From contig JABHBL010000022.1 of NCBI GenBank assembly GCA_018673925.1, forward strand, positions 124,001-188,000: a DNA stretch of 64,000 nt, written 5' to 3'. The number at the start of each line of letters is the position of its first letter. The first letter of the stretch is position 1. The DNA is from Fidelibacterota bacterium. GTDB lineage: Bacteria > Fidelibacterota > UBA8477 > JABMPR01. The position numbers were made by a program, and so were the translations under genes. Below are positions 27,811 to 36,753 of this stretch, piece by piece. Below the pieces are notes generated by a model. That model saw only the letters and a program-made list of their open reading frames with translations, had not been told where the DNA came from and searched no databases.

Positions 27811-29793
27811 ATGGCTGATTTAGGAAATATCCTTTTATTTTTTCTGTTCCCGGTAAGCGTATTTACCGCACTCACCGCCCTGGCGGCAGGAGTGACCAAG
27901 CGTAGAGGGCTTTTAGAAGCTGCCAGGAGAGGCGCCTATGCCGCTTTTGCAGTAACAACACTTGCTGTGCTTGCTCTTGAATATCTGTTGGTTACCAGTG
28001 ACTTCTCCATTGAGTATGTCGCCAGCAACACAAATTTTGCATTGCCCATGTTTTATAAGATTGTGGCATTATGGGCTGGTCATAACGGCTCATTACTACT
28101 GTGGACCTGGATAGTAACCATATTCACCGCTATTGTCGCATATCAGCATCGCCATAAGAATAATGATCTTATGCCATATGTTCTCTTTGCAATGGCAAGT
28201 AACATGATCTTCTTCTCAATATTGAGTGTCTTCATTTCAAATCCATTCCAGACACTTTACCAGGAATTTGGAAACACCCTTCAGGAGTTTACTGCTCGTG
28301 ATGGTCATGGTTTAAATCCATTACTCCAACATCCTGCAATGATTATCCATCCACCAGTTCTGTTTATTGGGTATGTCGGTTCTGTTGTCCCATTTGCCTT
28401 TGCAATTGCAGCTCTGATTACTGGTAAGCTTGGAGCAGGGTGGATTCATACCACCAGACGCTGGGCGCTTACAACCTGGGGATTTCTGGCTGTTGGAATC
28501 GTGCTGGGCGGAAAATGGGCCTATGTTGAGCTCGGTTGGGGTGGTTATTGGGCCTGGGATCCTGTGGAGAACGCTTCCTTATTACCCTGGTTGACATCTA
28601 CTGCCTACCTGCACTCTGTGATGATTCAAGAGCGCAAGGGCATGCTAAAAGTATGGAACATGGCTCTGGTGATTGCCACATATTTGCTTGCTATTTTTGG
28701 AACCTTCCTCACTCGTAGTGGTATTGTGAGTTCTGTTCACGCATTTGCCAACTCCGGTTTAGGACCAGCCTTCGCAATCTTTTTAGGCATGGGATTAATT
28801 TTCAGTGTCACACTACTATTGTATCGCCGCAAGGATTTAAAACCGGATGAAGAGATGGAATCATTGGTTTCCAGAGAAAGTGGATTCCTATTTAACAATT
28901 TGTTATTCCTTCTAGCTACCATTGCAGTCTTGTGGGGAACTATGTTCCCTGTCATTAGCGAACTATTTACTGGTGATCAGATTACAGTAGGACCTCCCTG
29001 GTTCAACAATATCATGATTCCTATCGGTCTTGCACTTCTGTTGCTAACAGGTGTTGGTCCACTATTAGCGTGGCGACATACCTCTGTGGAAACCCTCAAG
29101 CGCAGTTTCGGGTGGCCCATATTAGGTAGCGTTATTCTGGTTGTTGTGTTGCTTGCCCTTGGTGTGCGCGATGGCTGGGCTCTGGGTTCCTTTGCCATTT
29201 CCTTTTTTGTGATGTGGACCATTGTTGTGGAATTTGTAAAGGGTGCTAACATTCGGAGAAAAAATTCAAGTGAGAATTTCTTCCAGGCCATGTATATGCT
29301 CTCTCGGAAAAATACACGTAGATATGGTGGTTATTTGATCCATGCTGCCATGGTGGTCATGTTCATAGGTTTTACTGGAAATGCTTTTAACTCTGAGACA
29401 CGGGCTGAAGTAGGTGAGGGAGACTCGTTTGATTTGGGTCCTTATACCTTTAATGCCATCAAAATAACTGAAGATCAGAATGAGAACTACTCATCCCAAA
29501 CCCTTGAGTTGGAAATGTACAGAAATGATCGACTTATTGATGTTATTAATCCTGAGAAAAGATTCTATTTCGCTTCAGATCAACCCTCAACGGAAGTAGA
29601 TATCTATTCAACATTCCGCGAGGATATCTATGCTGTACTCTCAGGTATGAGCAATGATGGAACAAAAGTCATCGTTCAGGTTTATAGAAATCCATTTGTT
29701 AGCATGGTTTGGATCGGTGCATTTATTCTGGGTATAGGAACTTTATTCGCCATGCTTCCAAATCTGCGTGAGTCGAAGGGGGGAGCCCAATAA
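27811..29793 (+). CDS. ccmF: Haem lyase CcmF
   Basis: 660 aa polytopic inner-membrane protein. The tryptophan-rich haem-binding WWD domain is WGGYWAWDPVENASLLPWL, preceded by HNGSLLLWTWI and PAMIIHPPVLFIGYVG with conserved His residues, and followed by GTFLTRSGIVSSVHAF. CcmF transfers haem from holo-CcmE to apocytochrome CxxCH sites in the periplasm. The C-terminal region carries a periplasmic domain and a final membrane helix. It shares its last base with the next gene (TAATG). Confidence 0.94.
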   Translation: MADLGNILLFFLFPVSVFTALTALAAGVTKRRGLLEAARRGAYAAFAVTTLAVLALEYLLVTSDFSIEYVASNTNFALPMFYKIVALWAGHNGSLLLWTWIVTIFTAIVAYQHRHKNNDLMPYVLFAMASNMIFFSILSVFISNPFQTLYQEFGNTLQEFTARDGHGLNPLLQHPAMIIHPPVLFIGYVGSVVPFAFAIAALITGKLGAGWIHTTRRWALTTWGFLAVGIVLGGKWAYVELGWGGYWAWDPVENASLLPWLTSTAYLHSVMIQERKGMLKVWNMALVIATYLLAIFGTFLTRSGIVSSVHAFANSGLGPAFAIFLGMGLIFSVTLLLYRRKDLKPDEEMESLVSRESGFLFNNLLFLLATIAVLWGTMFPVISELFTGDQITVGPPWFNNIMIPIGLALLLLTGVGPLLAWRHTSVETLKRSFGWPILGSVILVVVLLALGVRDGWALGSFAISFFVMWTIVVEFVKGANIRRKNSSENFFQAMYMLSRKNTRRYGGYLIHAAMVVMFIGFTGNAFNSETRAEVGEGDSFDLGPYTFNAIKITEDQNENYSSQTLELEMYRNDRLIDVINPEKRFYFASDQPSTEVDIYSTFREDIYAVLSGMSNDGTKVIVQVYRNPFVSMVWIGAFILGIGTLFAMLPNLRESKGGAQ

Positions 29794-30224
29794 TGAGTTA
29801 TTTAGCTTATCTCACAGGGCTTGCCTTTCTTGTGTGGATTGTCATGCCTCTATTCAAAAAAGACAGTACCTGGGTTTCACTCCATATGGAAGTTGAAGAG
29901 CTGGCAGAAAGAAAGCAGCGAGTTTATGGTAATATTGCAGATCTTGAATTTGATTTTGCCATGGGACGTTTGAGTGAAAAAGATTTTAAAACTATTCGGA
30001 CTTCATTTCTCAGTGAAGCAGGTCGGGTTATGGAGAAACTGGAAAACCAAAAATCCAGTAAACTCATGGATCGTATACAGAACGATATAGAACATTTAGG
30101 CAAAAAGAAGAAAAAGAATAAAAAGGGGTCGAAAACCCAGACCGCTATTTTTTGCACTGAATGTGGTGCGGAGAACCTTTCCGAGGCCAAATTCTGCATG
30201 AAATGCGGAAAGGGGTTGTCATGA
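29793..30224 (+). CDS. Membrane-anchored coiled-coil protein with C-terminal zinc ribbon, in ccm operon
   Basis: 143 aa. There is one N-terminal membrane helix (residues 2-21), then a helical stretch ERKQRVYGNIADLEFDFAMG with RLSEKDFKTIRTSFLSEAG resembling the N-terminal helices of CcmI/CycH-like proteins, a Lys-rich linker (KKKKKNKKGSK) and a two-CxxC zinc ribbon (CTECGAENLSEAKFCMKCG). I do not know its function. Its place between ccmF and ccmA, where CcmH/I genes often sit, suggests a cytochrome c maturation role. It overlaps the next gene by ATGA. Confidence 0.8.
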   Translation: MSYLAYLTGLAFLVWIVMPLFKKDSTWVSLHMEVEELAERKQRVYGNIADLEFDFAMGRLSEKDFKTIRTSFLSEAGRVMEKLENQKSSKLMDRIQNDIEHLGKKKKKNKKGSKTQTAIFCTECGAENLSEAKFCMKCGKGLS

Positions 30225-31384
30225 AGTCGCGATTAATTCTGCAACTCCTTATATTGCAACTGGTGATGGGTTTAGGCTTGGCCGGTGATCTCCGTGTTAA
30301 TATTATTAATGGAACAAAAAACGAATCTGGTAATGCTGACCGTGTTGCTCTCATTGATCTTACTGCAGGTATGGCTGAGGTTGCTTCGGCTTCAAATGTA
30401 TCTAAATCAACTACTTTCAGTGATGTAGCCTCCAGTAGTCAGAGTCAATACCTGGTACGTGCAACCCTGGGTGGTGTTAACTATTCTGCCATGTTTGTAC
30501 CTACCCCTGGCGTAACTGCCTGGGAAACATCTTTGACAGTTTATGAAACCAGCGAAACAATCCATGATGTGAATGTATCAGTGCCATTTTTTGTTATATA
30601 TGGATTTGAAGATAAGCTGTACATCCAGAAACGTATTATACTTGAAAATATGTCAGCACCTCCCGTGACTTTTTCGGCATCTCCCGGTTTAGCAAAAGTG
30701 CACGTTCCAGAAAATGTTACTGAGTTAGAAAATTTGACATTTAAAAGTGGTACTATGCCAGTGAGGACGGGCCCCATAGATTCTGATAATGGTCAGGTAC
30801 TACCAAACCCCATTAAACCGGGCATTTCTGAAATAGATGCGTCATACTATACAGCATATGATCCAAATGGAACCTCTCTCACTGAATTGGTTGGCTATGA
30901 TATTGAACATTTTCATGTCTATACCATGCCTCTGGATCTATCCATTTCAGCTCCTGGGCTTTCACGTGAAGGCACCGACAGCGAAAATGGTCTTGCTATC
31001 TATGCAATCGAGGGTGTCAAAGCTGGAACCATGTTAGAGTTTGAGGTTTCAGGTCATGGCATGTCCGAATCTGGTACAGATGATCACAATCATTCAGAGC
31101 AGCAAAATACCGGGAAAATAGTCATCGAGAATAGAATTGATACCAATGTTGAACTGGCCATTGCTGGCGTTCTTATTATGGCAATTCTAATTTCTCTATT
31201 TGTCTCTGTGACTCAACAAAGCGAGGACTTGAAACACGAATCCATAGAGATGTTGAAAAAACAGAAATCTGAGCTTCTGAAACAATATGCAAAGCTAGGG
31301 GACTCTTCAGTAGATGCAGAAGACAAGGAGAAACTTCTCTACCGTCTTGTCTCTGTATACAAAACATTGGATCGGATCAAATAA
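30221..31384 (+). CDS. Exported, C-terminally anchored protein of unknown function in ccm operon
   Basis: 387 aa from ATG 30221 (ATGA overlap). A signal peptide (residues 1-21, ending LGLAG) precedes about 300 residues of beta-rich exported sequence with repeated Ig-like strands (VNIINGTKNESGNADRVAL, DVNVSVPFFVIYGFEDK). A membrane helix lies near residues 309-328 (LAIAGVLIMAILISLF), followed by a cytosolic helical tail (KKQKSELLKQYAKLG, KEKLLYRLVSVYKTL). There is no CxxC or haem motif. I cannot name a family; operon position implies a cytochrome c assembly accessory. Confidence 0.75.
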   Translation: MKSRLILQLLILQLVMGLGLAGDLRVNIINGTKNESGNADRVALIDLTAGMAEVASASNVSKSTTFSDVASSSQSQYLVRATLGGVNYSAMFVPTPGVTAWETSLTVYETSETIHDVNVSVPFFVIYGFEDKLYIQKRIILENMSAPPVTFSASPGLAKVHVPENVTELENLTFKSGTMPVRTGPIDSDNGQVLPNPIKPGISEIDASYYTAYDPNGTSLTELVGYDIEHFHVYTMPLDLSISAPGLSREGTDSENGLAIYAIEGVKAGTMLEFEVSGHGMSESGTDDHNHSEQQNTGKIVIENRIDTNVELAIAGVLIMAILISLFVSVTQQSEDLKHESIEMLKKQKSELLKQYAKLGDSSVDAEDKEKLLYRLVSVYKTLDRIK

Positions 31385-31385
31385 T

Positions 31386-32102
31386 TTGAGCGTACCCGCT
31401 CTAGAAGTCCTAGCTATATCCAAAGATTTTGGGCGTATTATTGCGCTCAGGGGTGTTTCATTCTCTGTTCAATCTGGAGAGTTTGTAAGCATTCTTGGTC
31501 GCAATGGTGCTGGTAAAACAACACTCCTCAATATTATCAGCGGGATTTCAAGACCCAGCGAGGGTGAAGTAAAACTCTTTGGGACAGATCCCAGCGATCG
31601 TGAGAACAAGGCAAAACTCGCTGTCATATCTCATGAGATGTTTCTTTATGGCAATTTGACTGCCATTGAAAACCTTGAGTATTATAGTCGCATCTACAAT
31701 ATACCTAATGCAAAACAGCGTGTTGAGACAGTCCTCAATGATGTTGAACTCACACACCGTCGTTTCGATCTCGTAGCGACCTACAGTAGGGGCATGACCC
31801 AACGCCTGACCATTGCCAGGGCTTTGTTGCATGAACCATCCCTACTGCTCCTGGATGAGCCATTTACAGGTCTTGATCAACATGCCATTGGCATGCTCAT
31901 TACCTTGTTAAAAAAGCAAAAGGAAATGGGTCGTACCATATTGTTGACAACTCATGACCTCCATACGGCAACTGAACTCTCAGATCGATATGTTGTAATT
32001 TCAAAGCATAAGATTGTCAAGGATGGCTTGATAGCCGATACAAATCCAGATGCCATTCGAGAGAAATTCTTCAGTGCAGATACTGGAGGCATAGATTTAT
32101 GA
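31386..32102 (+). CDS. ccmA: CcmA-type ABC transporter ATPase
   Basis: About 238 aa from TTG 31386, immediately after the previous stop; no good ribosome binding site, so coupling is likely. Walker A is GRNGAGKTT, signature is YSRGMTQRLTIARAL, Walker B is LLLLDEPFTGLD, H-loop LTTHDLHTA. With CcmB, CcmC and CcmD it forms the complex that releases holo-CcmE. It overlaps ccmB by 4 bases. Confidence 0.9.
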   Translation: MSVPALEVLAISKDFGRIIALRGVSFSVQSGEFVSILGRNGAGKTTLLNIISGISRPSEGEVKLFGTDPSDRENKAKLAVISHEMFLYGNLTAIENLEYYSRIYNIPNAKQRVETVLNDVELTHRRFDLVATYSRGMTQRLTIARALLHEPSLLLLDEPFTGLDQHAIGMLITLLKKQKEMGRTILLTTHDLHTATELSDRYVVISKHKIVKDGLIADTNPDAIREKFFSADTGGIDL

Positions 32103-32770
32103 TGCGTACTGCGATATCAATTCTGAAAAAAGATCTGCGGATGGAGTTCAGATCAAAAGAGAGTATTCTGGCTATGTGGATATTCTCCTTGCTGATTTTT
32201 GTCATCTTTAATTTTACTTTTGAAGTATCCAGGCTGGTCATGCTTGAAATCGCTCCAGGACTCCTCTGGGTGGCATTTGTCTTTTCAGGTATGTTTGGTC
32301 TGAACCAGTCCTTTGCTCTGGAGAAGGAAAACGGAAACCTCCGCGCAATGGCCCTTATGCCCGTTGATGGCGGACAGATATATGTCGGGAAATTTTTTAG
32401 TGTTACCATCATCATGCTCATGTTTGAGGCATTGATCTTTCCCATTTTCATCATCTTCTACGATCTGCAACTTTCATTAGGGATGTTCAGACTTATACCG
32501 GTTTTATTGGCTGGGACAATAGGGTTTACTAGTCTGGGAACCATTCTATCCGCTGTAGCGGTACATACCAGGAATCAACAGATTCTGCTGTCACTCTTGC
32601 TATGGCCGCTGGTTTCACCCATCATCATTTGGTCGGTTACCTTGACAGGTATGGTCTTGAGTGGTGAAGTGACAGAAGCTTTTTACCCACTTCTTTTGAG
32701 GGTAGGGGCATTTGATGTCATATTTTTTACCCTTTCCTATATGCTATTTGATTTCATTCTTGAAGATTAG
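32099..32770 (+). CDS. ccmB: CcmB haem exporter permease
   Basis: 223 aa with six hydrophobic segments, the CcmB size. FKSKE-type opening (LRMEFRSKESILAMWIF), FSGMFGLNQSFALEKENG and LAGTIGFTSLGTILSAVAV match the family. It pairs with CcmA as the ABC permease of the CcmABCD complex. It overlaps ccmA by ATGA. Confidence 0.9.
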   Translation: MMRTAISILKKDLRMEFRSKESILAMWIFSLLIFVIFNFTFEVSRLVMLEIAPGLLWVAFVFSGMFGLNQSFALEKENGNLRAMALMPVDGGQIYVGKFFSVTIIMLMFEALIFPIFIIFYDLQLSLGMFRLIPVLLAGTIGFTSLGTILSAVAVHTRNQQILLSLLLWPLVSPIIIWSVTLTGMVLSGEVTEAFYPLLLRVGAFDVIFFTLSYMLFDFILED

Positions 32771-32806
32771 GATGAACAACCCAAGTCAAAATACTAAAGG
32801 CAATTC

Positions 32807-33499
32807 ATGAGATCCAAAATTGATAAAATATTACTCATTATTCTACTCATCGCTTTTTCAGTAAGCATCTATTTAATATTTCAGTGGGTGCCTCAGATAA
32901 AGGCTTCCAATCCCGCGGAGCAGATTGCTCAAAGGATATTCTATTTCCATGTTCCAAGCGCCTGGCTTGGTTTCCTGGCGTTCTTTGTCGTTTTCTGTGG
33001 GAGTGTCGCCTATCTGGCAACCAGGAATCGTAAATACGAACTCATTTCAGTCGCATCAGCTGAAATTGGTGTCCTCTTCATCTCTCTGGTTTTGATTACA
33101 GGTCCCATCTGGGCCAAACCGGTGTGGGGAATCTGGTGGACCTGGGATGTGCGTCTGACATCATCATTGATATTGTGGCTCATCTATGTCGCTTTTCTCA
33201 TGTTGCGTCGCTATCTGCCCGATGGGAGCAAACGAGCAAACCTTTCTGCCGTGGTAGGAATTATCGGGTTCACTGATGTTCCTATTGTCTATTATTCAAT
33301 TCGCTGGTGGGAAACGCAACATCCTAAGGCTGTCATGGCCAGTAGTGAAGGCAGTTTGGCTGCTCCAATGTTTTTCGCATTTATGTTTTCACTGGCAACA
33401 TTTACACTCCTGTATGTGTATTTGATTCGCAAACGATATCAATTATTGACGCTTGAAGACACTTTAAATAAGCAGTTCAAAGAAATGGAGATTTTATAA
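32807..33499 (+). CDS. ccmC: Haem-handling protein CcmC
   Basis: 230 aa with six membrane helices. The WWD motif is WGIWWTWDVRLTSSLILWL; the flanking His residues lie in FYFHVPSAWLGF and the later loop. CcmC loads haem onto CcmE in the periplasm. AAGG precedes the ATG, and the stop is directly followed by ccmD. Confidence 0.94.
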   Translation: MRSKIDKILLIILLIAFSVSIYLIFQWVPQIKASNPAEQIAQRIFYFHVPSAWLGFLAFFVVFCGSVAYLATRNRKYELISVASAEIGVLFISLVLITGPIWAKPVWGIWWTWDVRLTSSLILWLIYVAFLMLRRYLPDGSKRANLSAVVGIIGFTDVPIVYYSIRWWETQHPKAVMASSEGSLAAPMFFAFMFSLATFTLLYVYLIRKRYQLLTLEDTLNKQFKEMEIL

Positions 33500-33643
33500 A
33501 TGGACGCCTTTGTATATTTGTTTCTAGCATATGGTTTTATATGGCTAGGGATCTTTGGTTTCATCTGGTATATGAATAAAAAAGTGGATCATTTAAATCA
33601 GGAGATGACACTCCTAAAAGAGCTTATTGACCAAAAAAAGTAG
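33500..33643 (+). CDS. ccmD: CcmD-like small membrane protein
   Basis: 47 aa, starting on the base after the ccmC stop. There is one membrane helix (YLFLAYGFIWLGIFGFIWYM), then a charged helical tail (KKVDHLNQEMTLLKELIDQK). CcmD proteins are poorly conserved, 40-70 aa, single-helix partners of CcmABC, and this position right after ccmC is the usual one. The call rests on size, topology and location. Confidence 0.8.
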   Translation: MDAFVYLFLAYGFIWLGIFGFIWYMNKKVDHLNQEMTLLKELIDQKK

Positions 33644-33655
33644 GGGAAGTTCGAA

Positions 33656-34729
33656 ATGTCTAAGAAAATTGTACACGTTGTAGGTACGGGCACAATTGGT
33701 GAGCCACTCATTGGATTATTGTCTGACTATAAAGCGAGTCTCGGGATTGATGAAATTACTTTTCACAAACGAACTCCACTTAAGAGCGAACACGCCAAGG
33801 TCCTTCGCTTACTTAAACGTGGGGCACGTCTGGTAACTGATCAGGAAGCATTTGAAGGCTTTCAGGATATTGGTTTAGCACCTGCCTTTTCTACAGTTGA
33901 AGCGATTGATAGAGCAGCAGTAGTCATTGATTGTACTCCCAAAGGTGTTGGTCATAAAAATAAAGTCAAGTACTACCATAATTTTGATCACAACACCCTG
34001 GGATTTATCGCACAGGGTAGTGAAACTGGCTTTGGTAAACCATATGCACGTGGAGTCAATGATGAGGCCCTTGTTCATGGAGAAGATCGCTTCCTTCAGG
34101 TCGTATCGTGCAATACCCACAATCTCTCATCCCTGGTAAAAACCATTGGGATGCACAATGGTGATCCAGAAAACCTGATGGATGGACGTTTTGTGATGAT
34201 TCGTAGGGCAAATGACTTAAGTCAAGCCAACGATTTTATACCAGCTCCAGAAGTTGGTCATCACAGCTCAGAGCGATACGGTACACATCATGCCAAGGAT
34301 GCAGCTAACCTGTTTAAAACGTTAGGTTATGATGTGAATATATTCTCATCTGCCATGAAACTGAATACACAATATATGCACATTGTGCACTTCAATATTA
34401 AGATGAAAGAAGCCATGACCATGAGCCAGGTTATGGAAATATTTGAAAAGAACCCTCTGGTAGCGATAACCGAGAAGAAACTATCTAGTCAGGTCTTTTC
34501 TTTTGGACGTGATCATGGACATTATGGTCGCATTTTGAATCAAACAGTAGTTTCTGCCCCAAGTCTCCAGCTTATCGATGGCGGTAAGGAATTGGTTGGA
34601 TTCTGTTTCACTCCGCAAGATGGAAACTCACTTCTGAGTTCAATTTCTGCAGCAACATGGTTTATGTATCCAAATTCCTATGAGCAGAAAATTCAATCCT
34701 TAGGTGATTGGTTCTTTGACGAGGTATAA
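33656..34729 (+). CDS. gap: Type II (archaeal-type) glyceraldehyde-3-phosphate dehydrogenase
   Basis: 357 aa, close to the 340 aa of archaeal phosphorylating GAPDH, and unlike ordinary bacterial GapA. The nucleotide fold starts VHVVGTGTIGEPLIGLL; VIDCTPKGVGHKNKVKYY and QVVSCNTHNLSSLVKTIG carry the type II core with catalytic Cys in SCNT. RFVMIRRANDLSQAND and LNTQYMHIVHFNIKMK match the catalytic-domain sheet. AGGGGAAG precedes the ATG by 6 bases. It starts 12 bases after ccmD, so it may be cotranscribed with the ccm genes. A terminator follows. Confidence 0.78.
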   Translation: MSKKIVHVVGTGTIGEPLIGLLSDYKASLGIDEITFHKRTPLKSEHAKVLRLLKRGARLVTDQEAFEGFQDIGLAPAFSTVEAIDRAAVVIDCTPKGVGHKNKVKYYHNFDHNTLGFIAQGSETGFGKPYARGVNDEALVHGEDRFLQVVSCNTHNLSSLVKTIGMHNGDPENLMDGRFVMIRRANDLSQANDFIPAPEVGHHSSERYGTHHAKDAANLFKTLGYDVNIFSSAMKLNTQYMHIVHFNIKMKEAMTMSQVMEIFEKNPLVAITEKKLSSQVFSFGRDHGHYGRILNQTVVSAPSLQLIDGGKELVGFCFTPQDGNSLLSSISAATWFMYPNSYEQKIQSLGDWFFDEV

Positions 34730-34755
34730 TCATCTCACAAAATATGAATGAAAAC

Positions 34756-34793
34756 AAAGCGACACTATTGATCTGAATAGGGTCGCTTTTTTA
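34756..34793 (+). terminator. Intrinsic terminator after the GAPDH gene
   Basis: AAAGCGAC (34756-34763) pairs with GTCGCTTT (34782-34789), extended inward by CTATT/AATAG, and followed by a T tract ending 3 bases before the tilS ATG. Confidence 0.85.
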
Positions 34794-34795
34794 TT

Positions 34796-36178
34796 ATGCT
34801 AAGCAAAACAGTATTTCGTAAGTATTGCTATTCATCTGACTGGTATAGACCCAATCTCAAGGTCTTGGTCGCCTGTTCAGGGGGTGTTGATTCAACAGTT
34901 CTCCTACATCTACTCACCCAAATCAAAAATCTCGAAATCAGCGTCGTCCATTTTGATCATCAGCTTCGCGGTGTAGAAAGTGATACAGATAGGGAATTTA
35001 TTGAGCAAGTGGGTACAGATCTTGGTTATCCAGTACATTTAGTAACTGAAGACATTGAGGCATATGCAAAACAAAATGCCCTGAGCCTGGAAGAAGCTGG
35101 CAGCGTTAGACGTCGATCCGCTTTTATGAGTCTCAAGGACCAACTTGCCTATGACTTCGTAGCTACAGGTCAGCATTTTGATGATCAGATTGAAACCATC
35201 CTGATGAATATCTATCAAGGAAGCGGTATTCAAGGATTATCAGGAATCAGCGAGTGCAATGGTGGTTATATCCGACCTCTGTTGCGATACACACGCGATG
35301 AGATCGATGCCTATTCGAAAACTCATGAGCTTGAATATCGAACTGACCAATCAAATGAAGATATCTCCTTTTTAAGAAATAATATCAGGGCAAATGTAAT
35401 TCCTGCTCTCAGCATAGATATTGATCACCGTCTAAGAACATCCGTAGAGGGAATATTGCGTGAGGGTCAGACCATAAATGGTTTGATAGAAACAAGTATA
35501 GAAGATGTTGATATAAAAGGGTTTAGATCAGATTATGCTCCGAAAATAGCATTAGGATTGGGTAAGCTCCCCGACTATTTTTCGCCGATTCAAAAGGCGA
35601 TTTTTGACAGAGCTTTTCAATTAATTTCTATGATGCCACAAGGAATCTCATCCAATCATTTCAATGCTTTGAAATCGTTGTATGGAGATGAAGCAATTGG
35701 TAAGGAAATTCAGCTTCCGACTTCGGTGACGGCCTACCGGGATAGAGGGGGAATAACGCTATTTAAAAGATCTGATTATCAATGGTCCAAAACATCACTG
35801 TCAATCAACAGTGAGAACAGGTTTCCATTCTTTCATTTTGAATTTAGCACCTCACTCCTTAATGATCATATTCACGATCCAGCGTATTTATGGGTTGAGC
35901 ACAACTCTGAATCATATCGTACTCGTGTAGTTGAGTCTGGCGATAAAATGGTGGTGGATGCCACAGGAAGATTGGTTTCTGTGTTCAAAATTCTGCAATC
36001 AAGTCGAGTTGCTCCTCATCTGAAAGAGTATTATCCAATTGTTGAGCGAGATGGTGAACTTGTTTGGATACCTGGTATTCGTACGGCCCATTCCGCATTA
36101 ATTTCTGAAGAAGTAATCAAAGAAAATAGATTAAAGCACTGTATAAAGTTTCAATTTCAAAAGGGAACGTTTGAATGA
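34796..36178 (+). CDS. tilS: tRNA(Ile)-lysidine synthetase
   Basis: 460 aa. It converts C34 of tRNA-Ile(CAU) to lysidine. The PP-loop is VACSGGVDSTVLLHLL, with FDHQLRGVESDTDREF, GQHFDDQIETILMN and RPLLRYTRDEID. The longer form with a C-terminal TilS domain is present. The ATG abuts the upstream terminator T tract and has no visible ribosome binding site; transcription must begin upstream of or within the hairpin, or the true start is a later codon. It overlaps hpt by 4 bases, a common pairing. Confidence 0.92.
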   Translation: MLSKTVFRKYCYSSDWYRPNLKVLVACSGGVDSTVLLHLLTQIKNLEISVVHFDHQLRGVESDTDREFIEQVGTDLGYPVHLVTEDIEAYAKQNALSLEEAGSVRRRSAFMSLKDQLAYDFVATGQHFDDQIETILMNIYQGSGIQGLSGISECNGGYIRPLLRYTRDEIDAYSKTHELEYRTDQSNEDISFLRNNIRANVIPALSIDIDHRLRTSVEGILREGQTINGLIETSIEDVDIKGFRSDYAPKIALGLGKLPDYFSPIQKAIFDRAFQLISMMPQGISSNHFNALKSLYGDEAIGKEIQLPTSVTAYRDRGGITLFKRSDYQWSKTSLSINSENRFPFFHFEFSTSLLNDHIHDPAYLWVEHNSESYRTRVVESGDKMVVDATGRLVSVFKILQSSRVAPHLKEYYPIVERDGELVWIPGIRTAHSALISEEVIKENRLKHCIKFQFQKGTFE

Positions 36179-36744
36179 ATACGCGAGTAGTGGAAAATAT
36201 GGGTAAATATACCGGCCAGGTATTAGAAGAAATCTTTTCAAAAGATGTTATCGAGAAGAGAGTTGATGAACTAGCCAAACAAATATCCACTGAATACGCT
36301 GGTAAAGTACCGATCCTTATCGGTGTCTTGAATGGCTCTGTCTTCTTCTTAGCAGATCTGGCCAAAAGACTTGATATTGATTGTGAAATCGATTTTATCA
36401 AGGTCTCCTCATATCATTCTGGAACCCAATCCTCAGGGACAGTTCGACTTCTAAAAGATATTAGCTGTATTATCACTGACAGAGATGTGATTATAGTTGA
36501 AGATATCATTGACAGCGGATTGACAGCCCGATTTTTGAAACATAGAATTCTAGAAAACCAACCAGCCTCTGTTGCCTTTGCCTCTCTGCTATTTAAACCT
36601 GAATGTCTCAAGCTCGAATTTGAAGCTGAGTATGTGGGTTTTGAAGTTGCAGACAGGTTTCTTGTAGGCTACGGATTGGATCTAGACCAAAAATTCAGGA
36701 ACCTACCTTCAATCTGGGCATTTCCTGTAAATATGAATTTGTAA
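36175..36744 (+). CDS. hpt: Hypoxanthine phosphoribosyltransferase
   Basis: 189 aa. It is a purine salvage enzyme making IMP/GMP from PRPP. The PRPP-binding motif is DVIIVEDIIDSGLTARFL; the substrate loops are GVLNGSVFFLADLAKRL and FEVADRFLVGYGLD. A start at ATG 36199 is also possible, but ATG 36175 gives ATGA coupling to tilS. The tilS-hpt-ftsH order is widespread in bacteria. Confidence 0.95.
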   Translation: MNTRVVENMGKYTGQVLEEIFSKDVIEKRVDELAKQISTEYAGKVPILIGVLNGSVFFLADLAKRLDIDCEIDFIKVSSYHSGTQSSGTVRLLKDISCIITDRDVIIVEDIIDSGLTARFLKHRILENQPASVAFASLLFKPECLKLEFEAEYVGFEVADRFLVGYGLDLDQKFRNLPSIWAFPVNMNL

Positions 36745-36753
36745 AAGGATACC

